NCBI GenBank assembly: GCA_947626145.1
Contig: CANQRB010000008.1
Span: 61,014 to 125,013, forward strand
Source: an uncultured Clostridia bacterium
GTDB lineage: Bacteria; Bacillota; Clostridia; UMGS1883
Direction: 5' to 3'
Length of the DNA: 64,000 bases
Of this stretch, positions 52,295 to 61,230 are shown piece by piece. Under the pieces are notes generated by a model. That model worked only from the letters and a program-made list of their open reading frames with translations, ran no database searches and was not told the DNA's origin. The first letter of the stretch is position 1; every line of letters starts with the position of its first letter. Both the position numbers and the translations under genes were made by a program.

Positions 52295-52802
52295 TCAAAT
52301 CACTCTTAATTCTCATGGCCACATCCTCAATGGAATCGCCGCCGCCGCTGTCTGCGGTGATGTCGGCCCACCTCTCATAGAGGGGCGTCCTTTGGGCGTA
52401 AATATCGTCCAGAGTCTCCCCCGGAAGAAAGGCTATGCCCCGGCTGTCCAAATTGCGGACCCGCTTTTTTATATCCTCAAGGGGCACCCGTATATAAACC
52501 GCCGTGCCCATAGACTTAAGGTATTCCATGGCGTCGGGGCTCAGCACCATGCTGCCGCCGGTGGCTATGACGCTGCGGCGGCAGGTCAGGGAGCGGGCAG
52601 CCTCGGCCTCAATGCGCAGGAAGTCGGAATGGCTGTTCCTGTCAACTATCTCCTGAAGGCTGCCCCCGCAGCGGCGGCAGATAACAAGATCCACGTCCAC
52701 AAAGTCCATGCCCAGCATTTTTGCCAGCACCACGCCCACGGTACTCTTGCCCGAGCCGGGCATACCGATCATTATAATGTTATCATTTGCCAAAAATTTC
52801 AA
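52284..52802 (-). CDS. aroK: Shikimate kinase
   Basis: 172 residues. The P-loop GMPGSGKSTVG, the shikimate-binding DVDLVICRR region (Asp pair), the ATGGSMVLSP Gly-Gly motif and the lid YAQRTPLYERWAD match shikimate kinases. It phosphorylates shikimate at the 3-position for chorismate synthesis. The gene is in an unusual place, between holB and a DUF5693 membrane protein gene, and overlaps both. Confidence 0.93.
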   Translation of the reverse strand: MKFLANDNIIMIGMPGSGKSTVGVVLAKMLGMDFVDVDLVICRRCGGSLQEIVDRNSHSDFLRIEAEAARSLTCRRSVIATGGSMVLSPDAMEYLKSMGTAVYIRVPLEDIKKRVRNLDSRGIAFLPGETLDDIYAQRTPLYERWADITADSGGGDSIEDVAMRIKSDLNGK

Positions 52803-54885
52803 TTCCTTTACCCTTAAGCTCGCTGAATATCTTCTTCTCCATACGGATCACCCATTCCACAAGCCTGATGGCAAAGATGTTGAGAATATAGGCGAAGATG
52901 CAGGTGAAGATGCTCAGGAAAGCGCCGATAAATACACGGCTGTAAATGATGCTCATATTGGTGAACACATGGCAGAAGCTGTTGATGATGGACGCAAAGA
53001 CGATGGAGCCGCCAACGCCGAAGGCAAAGGACACCAGCTTTATGGGCCGCACCTTGAGATAGTAAGCGAAGAGCATCAGACAGGGCCAGGCCACAAATTC
53101 CTTCATTCTGGGCCGCGCGGTGAACTGCTCGGTTATGGAATTGCGGATAAAGGTCTCAAGTCCGCTTATCACGTTGACGTTGCCGCTGCGGCGGATATAA
53201 ATTCTCACTACCAGGAAGAAGGCCGCCGCGATCAGTACCCAGTAAACCTTGATGTCGGACACCATGAAGCGCTTAACATCCTCGATGATGTTCACGTTCA
53301 GCCACTTCATGACGTTTTCCTTGATAACGTCAAAGCGCTTGACGAACAGCATATAGTAGGCCACCATGCTGTATACCACCGGAGCGTAGAGCGTGGCCTT
53401 GGTGCCGTGGAATATGCTGTAGTTTACATAATAATCAATACCGCTGAGAAGGCCGCCCTGCATGGTTCCGCAGATAACCAGAAGCACAAGGGACAGCAGC
53501 ATAACGCCGGCGAAGAAGGGGAACTTGCCAAGCTTGTTCACGGTCTTTTCGGCAAACTTGAACACCGCCGTCAGACAGAAGCAGGGCGATACCACCGCAA
53601 AGAGACTTGGATAGTACTGCAACAGGCTTTGCGGCAGGAAGAAGGTCACCGCCGCGCCCAGCACACAGCACACCGCCGCGATAATGGTCAGCGGACGGAA
53701 GGTGCGGCCCATGAGCCATTCCACCATAGTCAGCAGCATGAGACCGATGAGCACAAGGGCCGCCGCACTGGTGCGGGGACGGTTTACTTCATAGTCATAT
53801 CTGAAGTCGTAGGTCTCTGTGTTGAAGCCCAAAGACTTCATCTTGTCCACATATTCCTTGATGGCCTTTTGGGTCAGCTTGCTGTGGTCAAGATATGTGC
53901 CCGTGGCCTGAACTATCTGTGTGGCATTTATGAAGCGTATGCTCCGGTCGATGGTAGAGTTAAAGCACTGCTGGTAGCGGAACATATACTCGGTTGGGTC
54001 GGGCTGTACAACGAAAGTCTCGTATGAACGGATGACCCGGTTCATATTGTGCTTGAAGATATAGTCGTAGCCCATGGGCTCCTCGTTGCCCAGCTGAGTG
54101 GCCCAGTCCTCGGTGAGGACAAGGGTCAGGTCATTGTCCTGTATGAGCTTGCTTATGCCCATGTAATTAGCTTTGGCCTCGGTCTCGTCCTTGAGGTGGC
54201 GGGCATTGTCACGGATGGCAAGGAACTTCACGTCATACTTCTTGATGAGCCTGTCGTACTCGTCAAGGTAATCGAGGTTGCTGTAATTGTTTATACGGGT
54301 GTCGAGAGAAATCTCAAAGCCGAGGCTCTTGATGTACGCCAGCTCGGACTCCTTATAGCCGACGCTTATCTGATAGGGATAGGCGAGGCCGTCGTACAGC
54401 ACATACATATCCGCGCCAAGAGCCGTCTCGCACACATAGTACTCGTCGTCCGTGTACTTTTTGGGTATCCACTCGCTCAGGAACTGCTTGCTCTCGTCAC
54501 GCTTGGTCACGAGGATGTAGCTGTCGTTGTTGATGTTTTTCAGACCGTCGATCTGCTTTATCATATCCTCGCTCTCGTCGTCATACTTATGCTTGAGGAC
54601 ATTGTACTTGATACAGGTGATGGTACCGCTGTTTATCAGAGCGTTAAGATCCTCCTCCTGCACGGTCATGGTGGTGACGCCGGCCCGCTTGTATTTGCGG
54701 AGCTCACTGTCCAGATCGGCCTCCGAGAGTTTCATCCGGATGTCGTTGTAAAGCAGGGAAACAACGACGCTGTTGTTCCGGTTTTCGTTGCTTATCCTTG
54801 TAAAAACCGAGGGCAGGATGGTGGCTATCATTGCCAGTGCGATAACGATCTTCACAATGTTGTAGCCGATTTTCTTTTTGTTCAT
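52783..54885 (-). CDS. DUF5693 family membrane protein
   Basis: 700 residues. One N-terminal helix (8-30) is followed by a large extracytoplasmic domain of about 340 residues (including TRISNENRN and YLDEYDRLIKKYDVKFLAIRDN). About ten hydrophobic helices fill the rest (370-690). This matches DUF5693 proteins, which occur beside polysaccharide or wall-polymer export genes in Firmicutes. The 4-bp overlap with murJ supports a link to envelope-lipid transport. The reaction is not known. Confidence 0.82.
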   Translation of the reverse strand: MNKKKIGYNIVKIVIALAMIATILPSVFTRISNENRNNSVVVSLLYNDIRMKLSEADLDSELRKYKRAGVTTMTVQEEDLNALINSGTITCIKYNVLKHKYDDESEDMIKQIDGLKNINNDSYILVTKRDESKQFLSEWIPKKYTDDEYYVCETALGADMYVLYDGLAYPYQISVGYKESELAYIKSLGFEISLDTRINNYSNLDYLDEYDRLIKKYDVKFLAIRDNARHLKDETEAKANYMGISKLIQDNDLTLVLTEDWATQLGNEEPMGYDYIFKHNMNRVIRSYETFVVQPDPTEYMFRYQQCFNSTIDRSIRFINATQIVQATGTYLDHSKLTQKAIKEYVDKMKSLGFNTETYDFRYDYEVNRPRTSAAALVLIGLMLLTMVEWLMGRTFRPLTIIAAVCCVLGAAVTFFLPQSLLQYYPSLFAVVSPCFCLTAVFKFAEKTVNKLGKFPFFAGVMLLSLVLLVICGTMQGGLLSGIDYYVNYSIFHGTKATLYAPVVYSMVAYYMLFVKRFDVIKENVMKWLNVNIIEDVKRFMVSDIKVYWVLIAAAFFLVVRIYIRRSGNVNVISGLETFIRNSITEQFTARPRMKEFVAWPCLMLFAYYLKVRPIKLVSFAFGVGGSIVFASIINSFCHVFTNMSIIYSRVFIGAFLSIFTCIFAYILNIFAIRLVEWVIRMEKKIFSELKGKGIEIFGK

Positions 54886-56414
54886 ACGAGTTCCTCCATA
54901 TGTTTTTTACTGGGGTTTGTATTGGTCTCGGGCTTTGCGGCCAGCTCCCTGACCATCCCGAAAGCGGCCATGGCCGCTATGTATACCGCTCCGCATATCG
55001 CAAGAGGTACAACGAAGGTTATTTTTCCCGCCGAAAGGCCGGGCATCAGCAGCCGCGTCACGAAGAACGCCCCCAGCGCCAGCCCTCCCGACAAAAGAAT
55101 TTTGCCTATCCTCACCAGCTCCTCCCTGTCAAGGAAGCGGCCGATGACACGGCTCATGCCCACGGCCACGTTCACCGCATAGAGGGTGAACAGCACTGTG
55201 GTGGAAACGGCGGCGGCCTTAACGCCCCAAATTGGCACGACCAGTCTGTTTATCACATACTTCAGCACCACCACCGACACCGTTCCGATCACGGTATATC
55301 CGTACTTTGAATCGAGGTACAGAACCTTATTAAACAGCTCCTGAGCCATATAGCCAAGCACGCCAAGGGTGTAAACGCCGAAGAGCATTGCCGTCTGCAC
55401 CGTCAGCCCGTGGGTGAACTCTCCCCTCTCGTAAAGAAGGCCGATGACGTTTTCCCCGTAGCAGGTCACCGTCAGCACAAAGGGCACAAATATGGCCAGC
55501 ATGGTGGTAATGATGTACTGAACCAGCCGCCGGACGTAATCTATCTTCCCTTCCTCTAAGTTCTGGCTGATGGACGGGAAAACCACGCTGCTCATGGCCA
55601 CCACAAAGACGCTGGCTATGGTGACAAAGAGGTTGGAGGCGTAATTCACCGTGGTGGCGGCTCCCTCCTCCCCGCTTACGGCTATCTTATCCAGCAGGAA
55701 GCAGAACTGGAACATCATATTTGATATAAAGACCCACAGCACCTCGGTGTTGCCGCCATAGCTGCCGCCGGAGCTCCCCTTGCCTATATACAGCCGGAAG
55801 CCGAGACGGTAGAAGCTGGGCATCTGCACAACTATATGCAGGAACCAGCCCACGGTCGTCACAACGCTGAGGGTGAAAATATCCACATTTGGGAAAAACA
55901 GAGCCGCGATGAGTATTACGTTGAAGGGCAGGCTCATGATGGATGTGATGAAAAAGACCCTGTTGTTCTGGAGTATGCCGGACATGATGTAGGCCACGAC
56001 CACGAAGATCAGGCTGGGGAGCATTACATAGGTAATATTAAGCGCCAGACCGAAGTTCTCCGGCGAAACCTCCGGCACCAAAAACCTTGTCAGCGGCTTG
56101 GCGAACACATAGAGCAGAGCCGTGGCCGCCGCAAGTATCAGGGTCGTCCTGCGGATAAAGCCCAGGGCGAACTCCTTTTTCCGCAGGGGATTGTCTCCCC
56201 GGTTCATGTGCTTTATGACCAGTGTCTGCATGGCGGTGCCAATGCCGGTGAAAACCAGATTTACCACCGTGAATATGTTGAAATATATGTCCGTCAGCTC
56301 AGTGGCGCCAAAGGTGCGGGCGAAAATTATGTCCCTGAAGAAGCCCAGTCCCTTGGCCAGCAGTATTCCCGCCACCATCAGAATATATGTCAGGCTCAAA
56401 CTACCACATCCCAT
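54882..56414 (-). CDS. murJ: MurJ/MVF-family lipid II flippase
   Basis: 510 residues with about fourteen membrane helices. The start YILMVAGILLAKGLGFFRDIIFARTFGATELTD is typical of MurJ (the RDIIFARTFG arginine segment), as is GIGTAMQTLVIKH. It flips undecaprenyl-linked wall precursors outward. The ATG at 56414 would give a leader of only about 8 nt from the predicted transcription start and no clear ribosome site; a TTG at 56399 (before SLTYILMVAG) is an alternative. It is first gene of a seven-gene operon. Confidence 0.9.
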   Translation of the reverse strand: MGCGSLSLTYILMVAGILLAKGLGFFRDIIFARTFGATELTDIYFNIFTVVNLVFTGIGTAMQTLVIKHMNRGDNPLRKKEFALGFIRRTTLILAAATALLYVFAKPLTRFLVPEVSPENFGLALNITYVMLPSLIFVVVAYIMSGILQNNRVFFITSIMSLPFNVILIAALFFPNVDIFTLSVVTTVGWFLHIVVQMPSFYRLGFRLYIGKGSSGGSYGGNTEVLWVFISNMMFQFCFLLDKIAVSGEEGAATTVNYASNLFVTIASVFVVAMSSVVFPSISQNLEEGKIDYVRRLVQYIITTMLAIFVPFVLTVTCYGENVIGLLYERGEFTHGLTVQTAMLFGVYTLGVLGYMAQELFNKVLYLDSKYGYTVIGTVSVVVLKYVINRLVVPIWGVKAAAVSTTVLFTLYAVNVAVGMSRVIGRFLDREELVRIGKILLSGGLALGAFFVTRLLMPGLSAGKITFVVPLAICGAVYIAAMAAFGMVRELAAKPETNTNPSKKHMEELV

Positions 56415-56428
56415 AGTAAGATAATTTT

Positions 56429-56457
56429 ATTATACAACACAAATTAATTTTAGTCAA
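56429..56457 (-). promoter_or_regulatory. Sigma-A promoter for the murJ operon
   Basis: Read leftwards: TTGACT (56452-56457), 17-bp spacer, TATAAT (56429-56434). It lies only 15 bp from the murJ ATG, so the leader is very short. Confidence 0.88.
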
Positions 56458-56489
56458 CATTTTTTCTCAGAAACTTTTCGATTTACCTG

Positions 56490-56518
56490 TTGCCTTTTTT
56501 ATTTTTTTAGTGTAAAAT
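56490..56518 (+). promoter_or_regulatory. Sigma-A promoter for the NAGPA-type gene
   Basis: TTGCCT (56490-56495), 17-bp T-rich spacer, TAAAAT (56513-56518). A start near 56525 excludes the ATG at 56524 and supports the GTG at 56542. Confidence 0.7.
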
Positions 56519-56541
56519 AGGTCATGAAAGGACTGATACCC

Positions 56542-58938
56542 GTGAAAAGGTTTATTTTGTTGTTTTTAATCGGTATATTATGTATAGCTCCCGCCGCATA
56601 TGCGGAGATATATACATACGACGAGACCGAGGACATAATGAACGGAGTCCTGCTCCGGCACATAAGGCGCTACGACGCCGACGGCTGGCTGAACATCAAC
56701 GCCGTTATCGCCGACCTTAAGGAACCCAACGTGAAGCTTGAGCTGCTGAAAGGGGCCGACGCCGACAGCCTGACCAGTATGAGCGGCCTTGTGTCCGGCG
56801 GCTCGGCAAACCGGGTCATGGCCGCCGCCAACGCGGACTTCTTCGACAACACCCGCCCCGCCTACTCACAGGGCTTTTCCATGGGTATCGAGATAAAGGA
56901 CGGCAAGCTGCTCCAGTCCCAGATAGACGAAAGCATGGCCGCCGCCTTTTATGACGGGGAGCGGCTGGATCTGAGCTACATGACCATGTCCATGACCGTC
57001 ACCGCTCCCAACGGACAGACCGAAACGGTGCGCCACCTCAACAAGCACACCGACTACTACGGCGACCTGCTGATGTACACCTCCGACTGGAACAACGGCT
57101 ACTCCCCCGCTCCCGGCGGCGAGGTGGTGGAGATGGTGGTGCGGAACGACACGGTAACGGAATTTCGGCGTAACATGGAGCCTGTACCCATCCCCGAGGA
57201 CGGCTATGTGCTTGCGGTCAGCGAGGGTGTCAATATGTTCCTGGCCAACAACTTCGCCGTGGGCGACCGCGTCGAGCTGACCGTCGCCGCCACACCCTCC
57301 CTCGAGGGCATCGAGGCGGCCTTCGGCGGCGGGACGCTGCTGCTTAAGGACGGACAGCGGACGGAGTTCACCCATGTATCCTACGGCAATCAGCCCCGAA
57401 CCTGTGTTGGCACCAACGCCGACGGAACTGTGGTTTACATAATCACAGTGGACGGCCGGCAGTACGAGTCGGTCGGCGTCACCCAGGAGGAGCTGGCGGA
57501 CATAGCCCTTGAGCTGGGCTGCGCCAACGCCCTCAATCTTGACGGCGGCGGCAGCACCCGTCTGATGGCGGACACCTTCTGGGCCGAAGGCGGCCCGGCG
57601 GTGGTCAACCTGCCCACCGAGAACCGCAAGGTCATCAACGCCGTGGCAATAACCACAGGCAAGCGCGAACGGACTTCGGACGACGAGACCGTCTGGGCCG
57701 TGGGCGCAAAAATAAGGACATCCGTCAAGGCCGCTCTGGTGGGCGACATTATACCCATTGAGCTGAAATATTACGACAGCAGCGGCATGGACGCCGACCT
57801 TAATCTCTTCCCCGCCGACTTTAACGTGGAGGGCATAGAGGCTCAGGTCGGCGACAGCTACGCCACAGGGAAGTACAGCCGGGCGGTGGAGATAACTCCT
57901 CTCTCCGGCGGGGATGCGGCCATAACGGCCCTCTATCCAATCACCGGCAGGGAGGCCGAGGGCAGAGCCCTGGTCGGTCTGTATGAGAAGCCCGAAATTA
58001 TAGCAGAGGTGCCCTCAGAAACTCTGAACGTCCACGTCATGGACGGGATAAGCTTCATCGGTATGCCGCAGGAGATCGAGCTGGCCGTTGGCGAAAGTCT
58101 CTGGCTCACTCCCGACGTGTCAGACGGAACCTATACCGCAGCGGTCAACAATCCCACTCTGCTCTCCCCGACTGTCGACAATTCTTCCGTGGCTTCGGTG
58201 TCCGGCGGCACTCTCACCGCTCTGGCCCCCGGCTATACGGTGCTGACCCTCAGCCGTGACGGCGTCACATCGAACACATTGGTAAAGGTGGGCGGTCCCG
58301 CCGATCCCGCCCCCGCTCTCCCGGAGAATACGGTGGCCGACCCGGCCCGGGGAGAGGTCTGGGGCGGCGACAGCTTCAGCGTCTTTGCCTGCACCGGCCA
58401 ACGTAACACACTGTATGACTCCCTGCTCTACTCGATCGGACTGCGGCGGCTGGCCCAATCCACCAGCTACGGCTTTCTCGGTCTGTACCGGCCCGACAGC
58501 CTTCCCGCCGGTATACGGGTGCCAATCCAGGCCAACAGCTTCAGCGCCATTGACAAGGGCTTTGCGCTGATAATATCCCTGCCGTCGGACGGACGGCTCT
58601 CGAGCTCCGACTGGGCGGCCATGGACAGCGCTTTGGCCACGGCTCAGAGCAAAAACGTGATAATTCTCACCAACACTGCTCCAAGCGGCCGCACCGACGC
58701 GGACGTTCAGCTCTTCTATGATTATATGGATATGATTTCCCGGGAAATGAACGTCTTTATAGTCCAACCCGGCCTTGTGAATGGCTCGAATATGCGCAAC
58801 AGAGTTCACCTCATCACCCTTGCCGACGCCGCCGGCTACAGCAGCGCCGCCAATTCTGTTGACACGGCCTCTGTGCTCAGGTTCACCGTGAGCGGGGACG
58901 AGTGCAAATTTTCCTTTGAGCCTCTGTTCGCAAATTAA
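56542..58938 (+). CDS. Exported phosphodiester-glycosidase (NAGPA) domain protein with C-terminal accessory domains
   Basis: 798 residues from GTG 56542 (AAAGGA 9 nt upstream). A signal peptide (ending AYA) precedes a NAGPA domain (about 75-375) with AAANADFFD, GTNADGTVVYIITVDGRQ and the active-site LNLDGGGSTRLMAD. Such domains cleave phosphodiester-linked sugars and in bacteria are tied to wall or exopolymer turnover. A beta-rich stretch and a Big2-like segment (about 515-590) follow. The last 200 residues resemble a metallophosphatase-like fold (FALIISLPSDG, KNVIILTNTAP) without clear metal ligands. It is divergent from murJ. Confidence 0.85.
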   Translation: MKRFILLFLIGILCIAPAAYAEIYTYDETEDIMNGVLLRHIRRYDADGWLNINAVIADLKEPNVKLELLKGADADSLTSMSGLVSGGSANRVMAAANADFFDNTRPAYSQGFSMGIEIKDGKLLQSQIDESMAAAFYDGERLDLSYMTMSMTVTAPNGQTETVRHLNKHTDYYGDLLMYTSDWNNGYSPAPGGEVVEMVVRNDTVTEFRRNMEPVPIPEDGYVLAVSEGVNMFLANNFAVGDRVELTVAATPSLEGIEAAFGGGTLLLKDGQRTEFTHVSYGNQPRTCVGTNADGTVVYIITVDGRQYESVGVTQEELADIALELGCANALNLDGGGSTRLMADTFWAEGGPAVVNLPTENRKVINAVAITTGKRERTSDDETVWAVGAKIRTSVKAALVGDIIPIELKYYDSSGMDADLNLFPADFNVEGIEAQVGDSYATGKYSRAVEITPLSGGDAAITALYPITGREAEGRALVGLYEKPEIIAEVPSETLNVHVMDGISFIGMPQEIELAVGESLWLTPDVSDGTYTAAVNNPTLLSPTVDNSSVASVSGGTLTALAPGYTVLTLSRDGVTSNTLVKVGGPADPAPALPENTVADPARGEVWGGDSFSVFACTGQRNTLYDSLLYSIGLRRLAQSTSYGFLGLYRPDSLPAGIRVPIQANSFSAIDKGFALIISLPSDGRLSSSDWAAMDSALATAQSKNVIILTNTAPSGRTDADVQLFYDYMDMISREMNVFIVQPGLVNGSNMRNRVHLITLADAAGYSSAANSVDTASVLRFTVSGDECKFSFEPLFAN

Positions 58939-58972
58939 GGGAACAGGTTAATCACGGAGCATAGCTGTCAGA

Positions 58973-59002
58973 GTATATTTCACCCTTCCTGTGTACATAA
59001 TA
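58973..59002 (+). promoter_or_regulatory. Sigma-G-type promoter for sigG
   Basis: GTATA (58973-58977), 18-bp spacer, CATAATA (58996-59002). This has the same form and spacing as the SASP promoter at 41860-41889 and fits known autoregulation of sigG. Confidence 0.75.
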
Positions 59003-59029
59003 ATGTTACACAAGGGGGTAATAGCTTTG

Positions 59030-59800
59030 ATGACGAGCAAGGTCGAAATATGCGGGGTGAACACCTCACGGCTGCCAACCCTGACGGCGGAGGAAAAGCG
59101 CGAGCTCTTTCCCAAAATAAAGGCCGGGGATATGGCCGCCCGTGACAGATTCATCAACGGCAATCTGCGGCTGGTGCTGAGCATAATAGGCCGCTTCAAC
59201 AACCGGGGCGAGTATGTGGACGACCTGTTCCAGGTGGGCTGCGTCGGGCTGATAAAGGCCATAGACAACTTTGACCTGAGCCAGAACGTACAGTTTTCCA
59301 CCTACGCGGTACCCATGATAATCGGCGAGATACGCCGTTATCTGCGGGACAACAATTCCGTTCGGGTCAGCCGCTCCCTTCGGGATATTGCCTACAAGGC
59401 CCTGTGCGTAAAGGAAAAAATCATCAGCCGAACCCAGCGGGAACCCGGAATAGAGGAGATCGCCAAGGAGCTTGACCTGCCAAAGGCCGACGTGGTCATG
59501 GCTCTGGACGCCGTACAGGAGCCAATCTCCCTCTTTGAGCCGGTGTACCACGACGGGGGCGATACGGTTTTCGTCATGGATCAGGTCAGCGACGACAAAA
59601 ATCTGGACGAGGTGTGGATAGAACAGATTTCTCTTCGGGAGGCGCTGGAAAAGCTGCCCCAAAAGGAGCACGACATCATTGACCTGCGGTTCTTCAAGGG
59701 CAGAACACAGACCGAGGTGGCCGGAGAAATAGGCATAAGTCAGGCTCAGGTAAGCCGCATCGAAAAGAGCGCCATCGAACGCCTGAGAAAAAGCCTGTGA
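59030..59800 (+). CDS. sigG: RNA polymerase sporulation sigma factor SigG
   Basis: 256 residues from ATG 59030 (GGGGG upstream); the frame is open further but lacks support. The N-terminus KVEICGVNTSRLPTLT is the sigma-G signature that binds regulators in the forespore. Region 2 is NGNLRLVLSIIGRFNNRGEY then DDLFQVGCVGLIKAIDNFDL and FSTYAVPMIIGEIRRYLRDN, region 3 is VRVSRSLRDIAYKAL, and region 4 ends TEVAGEIGISQAQVSRIEKSA. It directs late forespore genes such as SASPs. Confidence 0.97.
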   Translation: MTSKVEICGVNTSRLPTLTAEEKRELFPKIKAGDMAARDRFINGNLRLVLSIIGRFNNRGEYVDDLFQVGCVGLIKAIDNFDLSQNVQFSTYAVPMIIGEIRRYLRDNNSVRVSRSLRDIAYKALCVKEKIISRTQREPGIEEIAKELDLPKADVVMALDAVQEPISLFEPVYHDGGDTVFVMDQVSDDKNLDEVWIEQISLREALEKLPQKEHDIIDLRFFKGRTQTEVAGEIGISQAQVSRIEKSAIERLRKSL

Positions 59801-59829
59801 AAAATTTCCGAAAATCTTAAAAAAACCTC

Positions 59830-59857
59830 TTGACAAATGAAAATTTTGTGCTATACT
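59830..59857 (+). promoter_or_regulatory. Sigma-A promoter for metY-cysK
   Basis: TTGACA (59830-59835), 16-bp spacer, TATACT (59852-59857). Just downstream TAATCCGATAGGA (59869-59881) loosely resembles the CymR-type (Rrf2 family) sulfur-regulator sites. No SAM riboswitch or T-box fits in the short leader. Confidence 0.75.
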
Positions 59858-59910
59858 ATAAATCACAGTAATCCGATAGGACAACGTAATTTGAAAAGAG
59901 GTTATGCATT

Positions 59911-61200
59911 ATGGCTAAAAGAGAATGGAAATTTGAAACGAAACAGCTCCACGTGGGACAGGAAAAGGCCGATCCGGTAACGGACTCCCGGGCGGTGCCT
60001 ATTTACGCCACCACCAGCTATGTTTTCCACAATTCCCAACACGCGGCCGACCGTTTCGGTCTCAGGGATGCGGGCAACATCTACGGCAGACTGACAAATC
60101 CGACACAGGACATTTTTGAACAGCGTATGGCCGCCCTTGAGGGCGGAGCCGGCGCTCTGGGCGTGGCCTCCGGAGCCGCCGCCCTTACATATACCTTCCA
60201 GGCGCTGGCCCAGAACGGCGGCCATATCGTGGCATCCAAAACAATTTACGGCGGCACTTACAATTTTCTCGAACACACACTGCCAAATTTCGGCATTTCC
60301 ACCACCTTTGTGGATCCCGACGAGGAGGGGGCCTTCGAGGCGGCAATAACCGATAAGACCAGGGCCGTGTTTATCGAAACTCTCGGCAATCCCAACTCCA
60401 ACATCATCGACATCGAGAAAGTGGCTAAGATTGCCCACAGCCACAGCATCCCTCTGGTTGTTGATTCCACCTTCGCCACTCCCTATCTGGTGCGCCCCAT
60501 CGAGTACGGCGCCGACATCGTTGTTCACAGCGCAACCAAGTTCATCGGCGGACACGGCACTGCCATCGGCGGCGTTATTGTGGACGGCGGAACCTTCGAC
60601 TGGGCGGCAAGCGGCAAATTCCCGCAGTTTGTGGAGCCGAACCCCTCATATCACGGCGTGAGCTTTACCGAAGCGGTTGGGCCTGTAGCCTTCGTCACCT
60701 ACATAAGAGCAATTCTCCTCCGTGATACCGGCGCGACCCTTTCTCCCTTCCACGCCTTCATTTTCCTTCAGGGGCTGGAAACCCTGTCCCTTCGGGTGGA
60801 GCGGCACGTGTCCAACGCTTTGAAGATCGTGGAGTATCTGAACGGCCATCCCCAGGTGGAGGCCGTACACCATCCCTCCCTGCCCACCGAGCCAAGCCAC
60901 GAGCTGTATAAGAAATACTTCCCCAACGGCGGCGGCAGCATCTTTACCTTTGAGATAAAGGGCGGTCAGGCCGAGGCCCATAAGTTCATCGACAATCTGG
61001 AGATATTCTCTCTGCTGGCAAATGTGGCGGACTCCAAGTCCCTTGTGATACACCCCGCCACCACAACCCACTCCCAGTGCAGCGAGCAGGAGCTGGCGGA
61101 ACAGGGTATAAAGCCCAACACCATCCGCCTTTCCATAGGCACCGAAAACGTTGACGACCTCATAGCGGCGCTGGACGACGCCTTTGCGGCCGTAAAATGA
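59911..61200 (+). CDS. metY: O-acetylhomoserine aminocarboxypropyltransferase (sulfhydrylase)
   Basis: 429 residues. This is a Cys/Met-metabolism PLP enzyme: IYATTSYVFH, IYGRLTNPT, GVASGAAALTY, VVDSTFATPYL and the PLP lysine Lys210 in VVHSATKFIGGHG. Length and the segment ATTTHSQCSEQELAEQG near the end match MetY, which joins sulfide and O-acetylhomoserine to make homocysteine. It is followed 30 nt later by cysK, giving a two-gene sulfide-assimilation unit. Confidence 0.95.
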   Translation: MAKREWKFETKQLHVGQEKADPVTDSRAVPIYATTSYVFHNSQHAADRFGLRDAGNIYGRLTNPTQDIFEQRMAALEGGAGALGVASGAAALTYTFQALAQNGGHIVASKTIYGGTYNFLEHTLPNFGISTTFVDPDEEGAFEAAITDKTRAVFIETLGNPNSNIIDIEKVAKIAHSHSIPLVVDSTFATPYLVRPIEYGADIVVHSATKFIGGHGTAIGGVIVDGGTFDWAASGKFPQFVEPNPSYHGVSFTEAVGPVAFVTYIRAILLRDTGATLSPFHAFIFLQGLETLSLRVERHVSNALKIVEYLNGHPQVEAVHHPSLPTEPSHELYKKYFPNGGGSIFTFEIKGGQAEAHKFIDNLEIFSLLANVADSKSLVIHPATTTHSQCSEQELAEQGIKPNTIRLSIGTENVDDLIAALDDAFAAVK

Positions 61201-61230
61201 AATTAAATTATATTGAAAGAAGGAATTCCT

